DNA from: Nageia nagi
Lineage: Eukaryota > Pinophyta
Direction of reading: 5' to 3'
NCBI GenBank assembly: GCA_050084985.1
Contig: JBITNC010000002.1
Span: forward strand, 14,384,001 to 14,448,000
DNA length: 64,000 bases
This document shows positions 33,098 through 45,059 of the stretch, in pieces (position 1 is the stretch's first letter; every line of letters starts with the position of its first letter). The notes under the pieces are model-generated. The model was not told where the DNA came from. It ran no database searches and saw only the letters and a program-made list of their open reading frames with translations. The translations under genes and the position numbers were made by a program.

Positions 33098-36000
33098 TGC
33101 TACACAAGAATGTGAAATAATAAGCATGTGATTTCAATAAACAACATTAAAAGTTAAATTTTGAACAAGTAAATAATACATGTTATATTTAACACTAAAA
33201 AATAGTTGATTTGATTCACAAGTGTAAATGTTTTACATTTCAAATAATAACCCATGTACCCAAATATATTTTTCATCTCAAGAACTGTAGATGTAAAGTG
33301 ACATTATTGAGGCTTATTTTCTTATCTAAAATTAGGCCTTCACCTAGATGCCCACACAAGAGGAGCCTAAGTCCTACCAATCCTCAATAAGTTCCCCTTA
33401 TACAATAATATACTCTCACAAAGAGAAGTACTAGCTATTTTTTAAGGTTTCGATATTTATTGGATCGATCAAATTATTAATCTTGATTAGGTTTCAAGTT
33501 ATCCTCCTAGGTTATCAGGATAATCCTTGAATGAATGTGCAGATATGTAGTATCACTACACACATACCTATCCACCAAATAGAGTTATATCCAGACCAAT
33601 AGAGGATTGAGAGGTAATTGATAAGTACAAAATTTTCAACATTTGGATCATCAAACTTAAAGGCTCCAGTCTGCCTATCCTCACCTCATGGCTCCCCAAA
33701 CAAGTCATCTTAAGGAATGTACATGCAAATGTGTTCATTTTAGGGGGTTTCTCATTTCAATATTTGCATTTTTTATTGCATAAGCAAATAAATTAAATGC
33801 AAAACATGAAGTAAAAGAGCATAAGTAAAAACATCATCTATTCATAACTTGGAACCTAAGAGTCTAATGGGTTTTGTTTACTAACCCCTAAAGGACATCT
33901 TTACATAGGTCCATAAATTTGCATAAGTTATATTTGCAATAAAAAAATACTTAAGCATAAGCATGCATTAATTCCATAATTTTCATAAATTAACTTTGCA
34001 TAAAGGATAAGTACTTAATAAGTAGGAAGCATGTATTTTAAGGATTTTAAGTTATATGCATCATTAACTTAAAAAAATAAATCCTAAGCATGTATCATTA
34101 ACTTAAATTTTTAAGTTCTAAACATGCATTATTAACTTAAAAATTAAGTTCTAAGTATGCATTATTAACTTAAACAATATACATATCATGTTTGCATATG
34201 TCCACTTATATCATTGTATAAAAGATAAATGCTTTAAAAAAGGCATAAACATGCATTATATGCACGAGCATAAAAATTTTTGAATAAACATGAATTATAT
34301 GCATTAAAAAAAAATCCAAAAATATAGAATTTTAAGTAAAAAAACATCATAAATTCCCCCCCTTGTTACTTAAAAAAGAGATCTTAAAGGAACATGATAC
34401 CTTTAATAAGTACTTAAATAGTATGCAAGTTTAGAAATTTAGCTAAGAAAAAACAATTCCAAGAAATTACCTTCCCCTTAAAAAATATTTAGGTAATAGG
34501 CATTTAAAGGAAAAATTAGTCCTATAAATTTTTTTTTTAATGCTAAATTTAAATATACTTTCATTAAATAAAAGTCATCATGAACTACCTATCATTCATG
34601 CAAGAACTAAATGAAGAGTGGAGATCTATACACCATGTAAGTAATAATTTTTTTTAACCTTTGACTCCACACTAAGATAGGCTCATTAAAAAAGATTATG
34701 ACATTCATGTTAGACCATGATGAATGAGATTAAATGCTAAGCTACCTTATTTTGTTTAAGTGATGGAGGAAAAACATCGACAGTTAAAGAGGGAAAGGAG
34801 AAGGATTTTGGATCATGCATGGGAAAGCAAATGCACGAAGATGGGAGAGGACACAACGGGTAGAGGAGGCCATAAGGAGGAGGCAAATGGAGGAGGAGTA
34901 AAAAAATAGACATCAATGGAGCTTGGCTATGGGGTTTGATGAGGTTGAAGAGGCCATGAGGTCATGCAAAAATTCACATAGAGGAGGGGACCAGATGCAA
35001 ATGATCGATTTGAAGGTGGAGTGGAGGGCTATGCTACGAGGGAGAGTCATGAGGGCTTGAGAGGAAGTCCTTGGTATCCTGCAAGGTGTTGCATGAGGAG
35101 TGCTTTAAAGAGACTATGATAGACACAATGTGGAGGAGGGAGGATAAAATATGTTGATATTATCAAGTGCATATGTTCAAGAGGTAGAGGATTGCATCTC
35201 ATCTAGTGAAAATCAGTGAGGCATTTTTTGTTACAAATTTTCTATGCTCCTCCTTATTCTTCTAGTTACTAGCATTCCATAATGTGGGTATTCTTGTAGA
35301 TTTATATAATAATTCAACCCATGAGAGTGAAGGTTGCTCTTGAAATATCAAAATAGAGGAAAAATTATATTGGTAACAATGAAATTTCAAAAAAAAAACT
35401 CTTTAAATTGATGTCAACACTACCATGATCAAACTACAAAAGAGGTTAATAGTTGTGGCAATTGAGAGAACATAGTACCATCAACCAACCCAAATGAATT
35501 ATTTTAACTGTTAAAAAAAAAACTTTCCCTCTATTTATTTTGCAATTCCAAAAAACAAATGTATAAATTTATGGAAAAAAGGCAAAATAAAAATTTTGAA
35601 ATGAACACATCTACCTCTCAAATTTTTTTTTAAATATATTTTAAAAAATATTGCATCTCTTCTTTTTTTTTATATAAACCTTTTGATAAAAAAAAAAACC
35701 TCCAAACCAAATAATGCAAAATTAAAGCAATACAAAGAACACTTTTAAACTTATAGCTAACACTAGAAAATATTAATGTAAGTGAATAAAAATTGCTTCA
35801 TAATATATTGCTCTCTAAAAATCTTTCCACATATATAAGAGAGAACTAACATAATACAAAATATGTTAGTAACATTACTTAAATATGCCAAAAAAAAATA
35901 TTGAAAAATGAAAGAGATTGTATCTAAGAGGTTATACCTTATCTTGAATTTTACCTCAACAATGAAGAGATGAACACCAAGAAGAAGAGCTTCCACACTT
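33098..36000 (-). other. Long 5' leader of element B
   Basis: Noncoding leader of about 2.9 kb. It shares with A and C the segments near 33680-33720 and 33855-33900. A short-unit array (TTAACTTAAA...CATGCATTA words) is at 34050-34175, and a purine-rich, GC-richer patch at 34740-35160. Poly-A/T runs are common. Near 35980-36000 there is a single GAAGCTCTTCTT-type segment that is multiplied in A. Confidence 0.65.
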
Positions 36001-36016
36001 AGCTCTAATACCAATT

Positions 36017-36516
36017 TGAAGGAACTAACACTAATAAGATAATTCCTAAACAATCAAGATCACATGAAAGCTCTCAATTCACATCTAACTATCACATAAA
36101 GCAATCTCACAAAGATAACTCAAGATGTAAGTGGTTCCTCCAGCTAGGAGTACATCCACTAACTAAAGCTTTACTTCAATCACAAATACAACTCTTTTAC
36201 AATCCTTCTACTCTTTTCTCTTAACCACTATCCTATAGCATAACTTTACTCCATAATTGGTGTATAATCACAAAGAGAGAGTCTTCTATTTATAGGCAAA
36301 AATCTCTCTTTGGACCACCCTTTTATCCAATGTACAAAAGCATGACATGCACATCCTTTTACCTAAGGGGCATGCTTATGAAATGGAGTGTAGGACAATT
36401 TACATTATCATATTCATTTAAATACTTAAGGTATCAAATGATACCTTTAAGTATTGGTGAACTTACATAGAATATTTAATACAAACCTTTACAATAATGC
36501 ATTATACATTCCAATA
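36017..36516 (-). repeat. 5' LTR of element B
   Basis: 500 bp, TATTGG at the start (TG end mutated to TA) and CCTTCA at the end on the minus strand. A TATA-like box is near 36284-36296. The primer site 36002-36013 lies directly inside. Confidence 0.9.
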
Positions 36517-36521
36517 CATAT

Positions 36522-37023
36522 GGATTACCAAACAGTGCTAACAAACACATACTAATTCCTCATATAGTGATAATAAAAATAAAAAATGTACTATGAGTTC
36601 CTCACATAGAGAAAATTAACTACGAAGGTATACATTTAGATCAATACTATACAACAAAAATAGCCTTTTAAATATGAATTTGTCATCATAATGATGAATT
36701 CAACATAAGAATTCAAACTTCACTCTCCCTTAAGAACAACTTCACTACCATAAGAAACTTTCAAAGTGTGCACAACAAAGTTTCTAAAACGGCTAGTGAA
36801 AAAATCAAGAGAATCAAAGTTAGATGAAAATAGCTATAGTTGTTTCATTAACAAACTTTATCCCTAATAATGTGATTGGATTTATAGTGCACTATAAGAC
36901 ATCAATTAATATTCCAAGCCCATACTTATAGTCACAAAAACAAAAGTTACAAATAAAGGATACAAACCAAAAATAAAGTAAGCCCATCACCTTTATTAAA
37001 AAAAAGGAAGTAGTTATAACATA
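36522..37023 (-). other. 3' noncoding region of C with a second pol-tail-like segment
   Basis: 36522-36700 continues the 3' region of C cut by B. The stretch 36713-36890 (minus) reads like a second decayed copy of the end of Copia RNase H: SNHIIRDKV, then FTSRFRNF and EVVLKGE up to TGA at 36713. It lies downstream of the main pol end at about 37024-37100 (FTKPLP-like). In between is about 130 bp with no match. Either a partial duplication or a piece of another element was joined here. Confidence 0.45.
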
Positions 37024-40000
37024 CATGAATTCAACCTTTAATCCCTTATTGAAGGTAACTTTAAGAACCCAATAGAATCCCCAAGCTTGCATAATTAAGC
37101 TTTAGGAAGGGGCTTGGTGAATAAATTAGCAAAATTAGGATTGATGGACAATACTGCAAGTGTAGAAGACCATTCAAAACTTTTTCTATGATGAAATGGG
37201 CTTGGATTTATACATGCTTTATTCTTTGATGGAAAATATGATTCTTTACCAAATCAATAGCTGATTAATTATCTAAAGAAATTTGAGATGGATGAATTTG
37301 CTCATACCTAACTTATTTCAAAATATGCCTCAACCAGATGACTTCCAGGACTGCAAGTGATATTGCATGATATTCAACCTCTTTGGTAGAAAGAGTAGTA
37401 GTAGGCTTATTGTTGGAAGCCTAAGAGATAACACCTGAACCAATACTAAACACATAAGTATAGATTGATTTTTTGTCATCTCTATCTCCCCCATAGTAAT
37501 AATTTGAGAGTCTTAAGAGAAAAAATAAGGGCAACTTGTCATACTTAAAGCAAGTTCCTTAGTGCCCACAACATACCTCAAATTTTTTTTAACTACTTTA
37601 AGGTACTCAACATATGAATTTTGAATAAATTGAACCATCAAGTTCAAAATAAAGGCAATATTTGGTCTAGAGATAATCAAATATAGAAGACTACCAATTA
37701 GTTACCTATAATGTGTAGCATCTACCAAATGAGAGTTGGAACTAAGAGATAAAGTGACTTCAAGAGAGATTGGAATTGTAGCAGATTTGCACTCCTTCAT
37801 TCCAAACTTTTGCAAAATATCTAATATATACTTGTATTGATTAATATAAGTATAATATTTGTATTAGCACACTTGCATACCAAGGTAGTAGTGTAATATA
37901 CCAAGGTCTATCATTTCAAAAGTTTCCTTAAGTTTGAAGATGTACTCTTAGATGAGGACTATATTATTTTCTATAATCAACAAATCATCCACATAGGGAA
38001 GAATCAAGATAAAATCTTATCCTTGGTTGAGCAAATAAAGATCTATTTTACAGAACCATTTAAAAAATCCAATATCCTTAAAGGATCCTAAAATCTTTAC
38101 TTAAGACCATATAAAGACTTCTTTAGCTTGCAAACAAAATATTATTTACCTTCCACAACAAACCTTTCTAATTGTTTCATGTAGATTTCCACATCTAATT
38201 CTCCATTGAGAAAAGCACTCTTAAGATAAAGTTGAAAAACTTTCCATCTTTGAGCTATTATAAAAGCAGGTATCATCTTGACAGTAGGCATGTTTTCCAC
38301 TAGAGCAAAGGTTTCTTCATAATCAACTTCGTATTTTTGAGCAAAACCCTTAGCTACTAACTTTGCTTTGTATTTCTCAATCTCACCAACTAAATTATAT
38401 TTGACCTTATAAACTCATTTATTACTAATTATATTATGTTTATTAGGATAAGAAACCAAATCCCAAGTTTGATTCTTCATTGTAGCCTCATACTCTACAT
38501 TCATGGCTTTTATATAATATTCTTGCTATGAAGCTTCTTTAAAGAATAAGGGCTCATTCTTACTATCAATTTTAGAAAATAAGAATTTATTAAGGGTCAT
38601 ACTTCTTGCTATTCTTTGTGTTGAAGAGTTTTGTTCTTTAGATAAAAAATTCACACTAACATCCATTTAGTTAGGTGCAATAGAAGAATCATCACCCTCA
38701 TATAGGTTACCACACAAAGTAGATTCTTTAAGAACTTCATTAAAATTTACATCCCTTAACATAAAGACTACTCTTGCAAAGGGTTGGTAAGCTTGTAGCC
38801 TCTATGTTGATTGTCATAACCCATAAAGATACACTTTTTAGATATCATATCTAGCTTTTTCCTTTTTCCAAGAACAAAAAAGGCATAAGCATCACAACCA
38901 AATATTCTAAAATGAGATATGTTAGGTTTCTTTCTTATCCAAATCTCATATAGAGTTTTTCCTTCAATTGCTTTCATAGGACACCTATTTAAGATATAAA
39001 TTGCAATATTTACAACTTCACCCTATAAGAAACTAGGAAGATCTCCCAACATACATCTTGCTATTTTTTGAATGGTTCTATTCTTTCATTTAGCTACACC
39101 ATTCTACAGAGGAATGTAAGGGATTGTAAACTATCATTTGATTTCATATTTGATACAATAATAATTGAATTAATTACCATTATACTCTCTTCCATTATCA
39201 GATCTTACCATCTTGATTTTAAATCTAGACTAATTTTCTACCAAGACTTTGGAATCTTTGCACCTATCAAAGGTTTGATCCTTGTGCTCTAGAAGATAAC
39301 CAAATATCATCCTACTAAAGTCATCAATAAATGTTAAGACATATGATGCTCTCTCAAGTGACTTAGTTGAAAAAGGACCTATCAAATCTGAATGCACAAG
39401 TTGAAGAGGTAGTTTCTCTAATTACCTTATCTTTTGAAAATTTTTGTCAATTCATTTTACCTAGAATGCACTTCTCACAAAAATCAATTGTAGTTGATAT
39501 TGTAAAAAAACCTTCCACAAGTTCATGATCTTTCATAACTTGAATATTCTTATGGTTTAGGTGGCCTAATCAATGGTGCCAAAGCTTGCCACTAGAGCAA
39601 ACATTAGTTGCAAAGCACATCTTTGTTGAAGATTTATCCATAATGTAAAGGTCATCTTTCATGTATCCTTTCACCAAAGTGATAAGACCCTTTTTCATGC
39701 ACCAAAAGTGTGAGTTAAATTCAAAAGCATAATCATTCCTTGCAACCTAAATTATAGAAACAAGATTCATAATGAGTTCAGGCACATAAAGCACATTCTT
39801 AAGAATCTTTCTTTGTAACCACACACTCCAAATACTTTGAAATTCTAGGACTAAATTATCACCTATCACAACTACATTTTTTCTATACTTATGAAAGTTT
39901 TCAAACTTATCTTTTTTGAAACACATATGATTAGTGCATCCTGAATCAACAATCCAATCATTTGACATAGCACAAGACATAGAGTAAAAGGTAACAACAT

Positions 40001-40954
40001 AAGTAGATTTTTTATTCTTAAATTTATTTTGTTTTCTATATCTTTTTTCACCTTGATTTTTCTTTTTCTTGTAGTAGTCAACTTCTTTATAGCCATAGAT
40101 ACCATAGAAATTATAATTTTCATCTTGTTATTTCTTTTTCTTATAGTAATCAACTTTCATATGATCATAAATATCATAAAAATTATAACTTCTATCAAAT
40201 TTAGCTTTAGTTTTCTTTGATTTATCTTGATCATAATTCTTTCTATTTCCATCATTATTTAAGTTCTTCTTAAGAGCATGAGAACCCTTATTTTTATTAT
40301 GACTTTTCTTTTTGAAGTGATGCTTCACTGGTTCTAATGCCATAGAAGGTTCCTTAGTAGTGTTGATCAATGCTTTATTGTTAATTGTCTTCTCATATTT
40401 CAAGAGAAGCCTTGACATATTTTCTAAGAAGAATACTTCTTTTTCATCATCAAACTTAGTTTCAATAACTATCATAAAGTGGCTAAACTTAGCAAAGAGG
40501 CTTTGAAAGATGATAAAAATCAAAAACTCATCATTGATCCAATTGTAACCACACCCCACAAGCTAGATCCTATGGTCAATAACCTTATTCAGATATATTG
40601 TCACACTTTCTTTTTCCTCTTGATGTGATTGTAGTAACTTTTAAAGAATGGTAAACATTTTAAAGTTTTTGTGCGAAGGTAGATACTCTTTAGTTTATCC
40701 CAAGCTTTCTTTGTAGATTTTGAAGAAGATATCATGAGGAGAATCTCATCTAAAACTACATGAAAGATCATAAATGTTATCAAATCATTTTTTGTATTAT
40801 AAGCTTCAATTTCCTTCTCCCATGATGGAGCAACTTGGTTTTCATTGATAATCATCCAAAGTTTTTATGCTTGAAGTTTTGCTTTCATACTAGCTTCCCA
40901 AATACCAAAGTTGAAACCATCTAGGATATGCTTGGATGCAAAAAGGGCTCCCAT
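37024..40954 (-). pseudogene. Copia gag-pol polyprotein relic of element C
   Basis: ATG at 40954 (MGALFASKHILDGFNFGIWE, like A and B). Gag readings lie to about 40050. The two Cys/His-like stretches near 40200 and 40090 suggest a duplicated or decayed knuckle. The protease DWIVDSGCTNHMC is at about 39960. A pre-integrase part is near 39580, and an integrase segment at 38977-38768 (GKTLYE-x-W, ISHFRIFGCDAYAF). The RT region around 38000-37950 keeps a YVDDLLI-like reading. RNase H is near 37450, and the end (FTKPLP...) at 37100-37024. There are numerous stops and shifts. It is the most decayed of the three sister polyproteins. Confidence 0.85.
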
Positions 40955-43249
40955 TGCTACAAAAACATAAAGAAGATAAACAATGTAAGCATACATATTG
41001 AGTTAAAAAAATATTAATTATATATGTTTGAACTAATCAACAAATTAAATGCTTAAATTGTTAACAAAAATAATAATTATCTATCCAACATTTTTATCAT
41101 AAAGTATAATCATAAAGATGGAAGTGTTGAGGTTTATTTTCTTGTCTAAAAATTAGGCCTTCACTTGGATGCCCATAAGGAGCCCAAGTCCTACCAATCC
41201 TCAACCAATTCCCCTTGGGTAACAATATACTCTCATAAGGAGAAGTACGAGCTATGTTTCAAGGTTGTGATGTATGTTGGATTGACCAAATTAATTATCT
41301 TGATTAAGTTTTTAGTTTTCCTCTGAGATTAGCAAGATAATCCTTGAATGGATGATGGATATGTCGTATCACTACACACATGTCTATCCACTTATATGGA
41401 GTTAAATCCATACCAACAAAGGACTTAAAGGTAATTAAGAAGTACAAACTTTTCACCACTAGGGTCATCGGATTAAAAGACTCCAATCTACCTTCTCCTC
41501 ACCTCATGGCTCCCCAAATAAGTCATGTTGTAGAATAAATGTGTGGATGTGTTTATTTTAAGGGAAGTAATTTTTAATGTTTGTGTACTTTATATATAAA
41601 GTAAAAGTGCAAAATAATAAAATACTTTAAACATGAAACTACATCCATAGGTATGAACTAAAGAGTTCAATGGGTTTTGTTACAACCCCTAATGGATCTC
41701 TTTACAAAGGTTCATTAATTTTAAGTAACCACATTAATTTTCAATAATAATAAATGAGTCTAAGAGTTCAATGTGCTTTGTTACAACCCCTAATGGATCT
41801 CTATACAAAGGTACAAAGGTTCATAAAATGAGGAATTCTTCCCCTTGTTGCGTAAAAATTGGACTTAGAATAATTCTTTATTTGCAATTTTATCAAAAAA
41901 AAAAAAAAAAACCATAAACAAAGGATTTAAGAGAACTTTTATCCATTCACATGTATGTCAATAGCTATAATTAGGACAAAATATTTAAGCCATGTATTAA
42001 AAATTTTATCCACATATCAACAATTATGTATTTAAAAAATTAGCCATCCACATGTGTTCACTAAAAACATTAATCCATGCATTCATAAAAAATTTCCTAA
42101 AACACATTTAGGAAAAAAAAAATTTTAATCCTAACATGCATTCATATTTAGGAAAAAAAATCTCCCTTCCTTTTTATTTAAGTGTATGATTAATGAAGTC
42201 CACATTTATTATAATTTGTACTAAAAAAATAATTAGCAATTAAAGAAATATTAACTTAGACTTTCAAAAATTTCTTCATAAAAGACCATTAGTTTAAAAA
42301 ATAAAATTAGGTTAAAAAAAGCAATTAAAGCAACCTTTAGCTCACACCTTTTTTAAAAAGCAAGATTACCTTTAAAAAATAGCAACCTTTTTTTTCTTAA
42401 AAAAAAAAAAAATGCTTTTAATATATATATATATATATATAATAAAAGAGTGTTTGCAGGCTACAGGAGAAGCTTGCAACGTGCAGGGTGGGAAGGTGTG
42501 CACTTGCTAAGTGGCAACAGCCCCTTGGTTGGCCCAACGATAGCGACCCCTTTTTTGGGGTGCACTCATTGCTTAAAAATTTTTAATATTATTATTTAAA
42601 ATAAAAAATAGTACATATATTATTTTTTAAAAAACATTTTTCTAAAAGATTATTTTTATAATTTAAAAAAATTATATTATTTAAAAAACTTATAGCATTT
42701 TTAATATATATATATATCATGAATATTTGAAAAAATTTCTATGAATGCATGTAATAATAAATGTAAATTTATTTTTACAAATATGTTAGAATTGAAAAAA
42801 AAAATTAATAATAGCATTATAGTTTAAAAATTTTGCAAAATTGTCAACTATATCTACACTAAGTAGAAGCTTGCAAATTTAATTTATAATAACTTATTAT
42901 TGCTATATTTAAGCAAATTTACTAAAAATATTCGCATATTATAGCTACACATTAAGCAATTTTACTAAAAATTGCAACTAACAAACCATTGTTAGTAAAT
43001 AATAATGCATAGCAATAGCATAAGATTGAACTAACATGTTAGTACAAAATAAAATAACAATATATTAGCTTTTTTAATCAAATTTTGCTAAACTTAAATT
43101 TATCATCAAGAAACCAAAATAGGTTAATGATAAAAGAAAAATTTGACAAGAAGTAGGAGATTATACCTTCAAGCCCTTTTACCTCAACAAAATAGATGGA
43201 GAGAAAGAGGAAGAACCTTTAAGGATATTGAAAATGAACCTCTAAGTAA
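40955..43249 (-). other. 5' leader of element C
   Basis: 2.3-kb AT-rich leader. It shares segments with A and B at 41490-41515 and 41660-41710. The latter is present twice (41660-41720 and 41762-41820), a local duplication of about 100 bp. An (AT)n run is at 42421-42441, followed by a 130-bp GC-richer patch (42450-42575) in otherwise AT-rich DNA. Confidence 0.65.
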
Positions 43250-43263
43250 GCTCTGATACCATT

Positions 43264-43724
43264 TGATGAAATTAACCCTTTCTGAATTAATTTCTAGTTT
43301 ACCAAGATCTCAATAAAGCACTTACAATATCAACACCATAGCACTATAACACAAGCCAATCTCATAAATAACATAAGATATAAAATGGTTCCTCCCTCCT
43401 TGGAAGTACATCCACTAACTAAGATCTTATTCTTAAGGACCTCTCTTACAGAATCTCTCTTCTTTTGAAACCCTAAATCTCAATTGTTTCATTACAATGA
43501 AATGAGAGGTACCTCTCTATTTATTAGAAGAAGCCCACCTTTTAACCTCCCTTTAACACAAGGGTAAGGTTAAAGGTATTTCTATATTTAATCCTCTTTC
43601 TAAATTTATTCCTCTTTTTAGTTTTGTTCTTTTAATGCTTTAAGGTGTCTAAAAATACTTTTAACATTAAGTGAATTTACATTAAAGAGAAATATTATAC
43701 AATATTACATTACAAATTCTAACA
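43264..43724 (-). repeat. 5' LTR of element C
   Basis: 461 bp, TGTTAG start and TCATCA end on the minus strand, followed inward by TGGTATCAGAGC. It matches 26926-27387 with many substitutions. The inverted repeat seen in the other copy is degraded here. Confidence 0.85.
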
Positions 43725-44312
43725 TGATATATTGAAGATAAAACTTCCATCACTTAGTAGGGTTCTGGTATGCACTAATCTTATAGTACTTGGGTTTAAG
43801 CAATTTCAGGAAGGGAGACTTCAATATTCCCTTTCATGGGATGTCCATTTTAGGAGTGATTTTGTAAGTAGGAGTGATTATTTATTTATTGCATATGTAC
43901 TTAGGCATCAATGTAACTTAGGATAAGAGAAATATAGGTACCATGGACCAATTGTAATTCCTTGGTGGGACATATCCCTCCTAAGAGTAGATTAGAGTAT
44001 TTAATTATCATAATGTGGATCCCTAGGTACAACGCATGATTAGAGGCTAGGCACATGATTTGGTGTGATCCCAATCAAGTACAATTCGAACACCCAAGCA
44101 TGACATCATCTTGGAGCGTATGTAAGCACCCAACCTTGGAGGATTCCTATTTTATATGGTTGGCACATCATTTTGTAGGTATCATTGAGTACATTTGATA
44201 TCTTCTATCTTTGGAATGGTAGCACCATCTCTTGGGCATCTAGTTGGACAAAAACCCAACTTGGAGAAGAGCATAGTGGGACATAGCCCTCACTAGGTTG
44301 TGCATGAGGATG
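43725..44312. other. Spacer between C and D
   Basis: About 590 bp less AT-rich than neighbouring DNA, with a short open frame (43732-43926, +) that I do not recognise. It is the left flank of D. The same host sequence should continue at 59272. Confidence 0.45.
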
Positions 44313-44317
44313 CAAAT

Positions 44318-44964
44318 TATAGATGCCTCAAAATGAACCTTTATGTATTTATAAATTATTTTAATCCCTTAATAAGTTATTATTTAAAAAGGGATTCAAA
44401 ATGTATACAAGAGATGTAGGCCATATATTTGACCTTTGCTAATTATACAAGAGGTCAAATCCTATAATAGAAGCATCCCTATATAAAGGCTTTAAAGACA
44501 TACAAAGATGGAGGAGGATGAGATTATCATTAGAAGGAAACTAGATAAGGGGTAGATTACATAAGACTTAAGGTTTCTATCAATTGAAGATCAGATAGAG
44601 AATTAAAGGACTCAAACATCATATGTAAATCAAACACTTGCAAAGACTTCTTGTTTGTAATAAGAAAATCTCTTATCTCAAATATTATCATATGTTATAT
44701 TAATAAATCATTCATCTGTTTATCATTTCATCTTTTATTGCATCTATTATTTGATCATGTACACAACATCAACATCATACTAATGCATATGATATTGCCT
44801 ATATCTTTCCTTGATTGATTGAATATGTATGTTAAAAAAAATGAAATTGTATGTTTAATCATCTGTTGTCATATTCTCACTTTATGTCAACTAGTTAATA
44901 GACCAAATAGTGCATGTGTTAATTCCCCAAATTAATTACACCATCATATTATTTAGGGTCTACA
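44318..44964 (+). repeat. 5' LTR of element D
   Basis: 647 bp. The start is mutated (TATAGATGCC for TGTAGACCCC), the end is GGGTCTACA. TATATAAAGG is at 44480-44489. It lacks about 24 bp that the 3' LTR has near 59045-59075. Confidence 0.9.
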
Positions 44965-44980
44965 TTTGGTGAAATTGAAA
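44965..44980 (+). other. Degenerate primer-binding site of D
   Basis: TTTGGTGAAATTGAAA directly after the LTR. The position fits a primer site. The sequence is loosely like the TTTGGCGCC-x-TTGCCGG site of Athila-type elements but too changed to name the tRNA with certainty. Confidence 0.4.
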
Positions 44981-45059
44981 TTCTTACACACCTAGGTCTT
45001 GTTCTAGGGAAAAATCCTTTTGTAAAGTTATGAATCTATTTTCATTATTTTTTCTCTCC

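Larger units (their letters stand above)
27894..36516 (-). mobile_element. LTR retrotransposon B, Ty1/Copia, decayed, inserted in C
   Basis: 8623 bp, minus strand, LTRs 36017-36516 (5') and 27894-28385 (3'), target duplication CATAT on both sides. The primer site TGGTATTAGAGC (36002-36013) has the same T variant as A. A leader of nearly 3 kb, gag-pol relic 33097-29147, 3' repeats and a purine tract GCATTAAGGGAGAG just inside the 3' LTR complete it. The pol is close to that of A but has many stops and frameshifts. It is younger than C, in which it sits. Confidence 0.92.
26926..43724 (-). mobile_element. LTR retrotransposon C, Ty1/Copia, decayed, hosts element B
   Basis: Minus-strand Copia element. 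5' LTR 43264-43724, canonical iMet primer site TGGTATCAGAGC (43250-43261), leader to 40955, gag-pol relic 40954-37024, 3' noncoding region split by element B, purine tract about 27388-27399, 3' LTR 26926-27387. Without B the element is about 8.2 kb. Its gag-pol is related to A and B but clearly more decayed than A. No target duplication is seen: TGATA follows the right end, and the left end continues into a second leader fragment. Confidence 0.85.

Noticed and set aside
43725-44312. Possible hAT transposase end or other gene interrupted by D, joining 59272 onward
   Set aside because: Translations across the healed D site show no hAT dimerisation motif or other recognisable domain.
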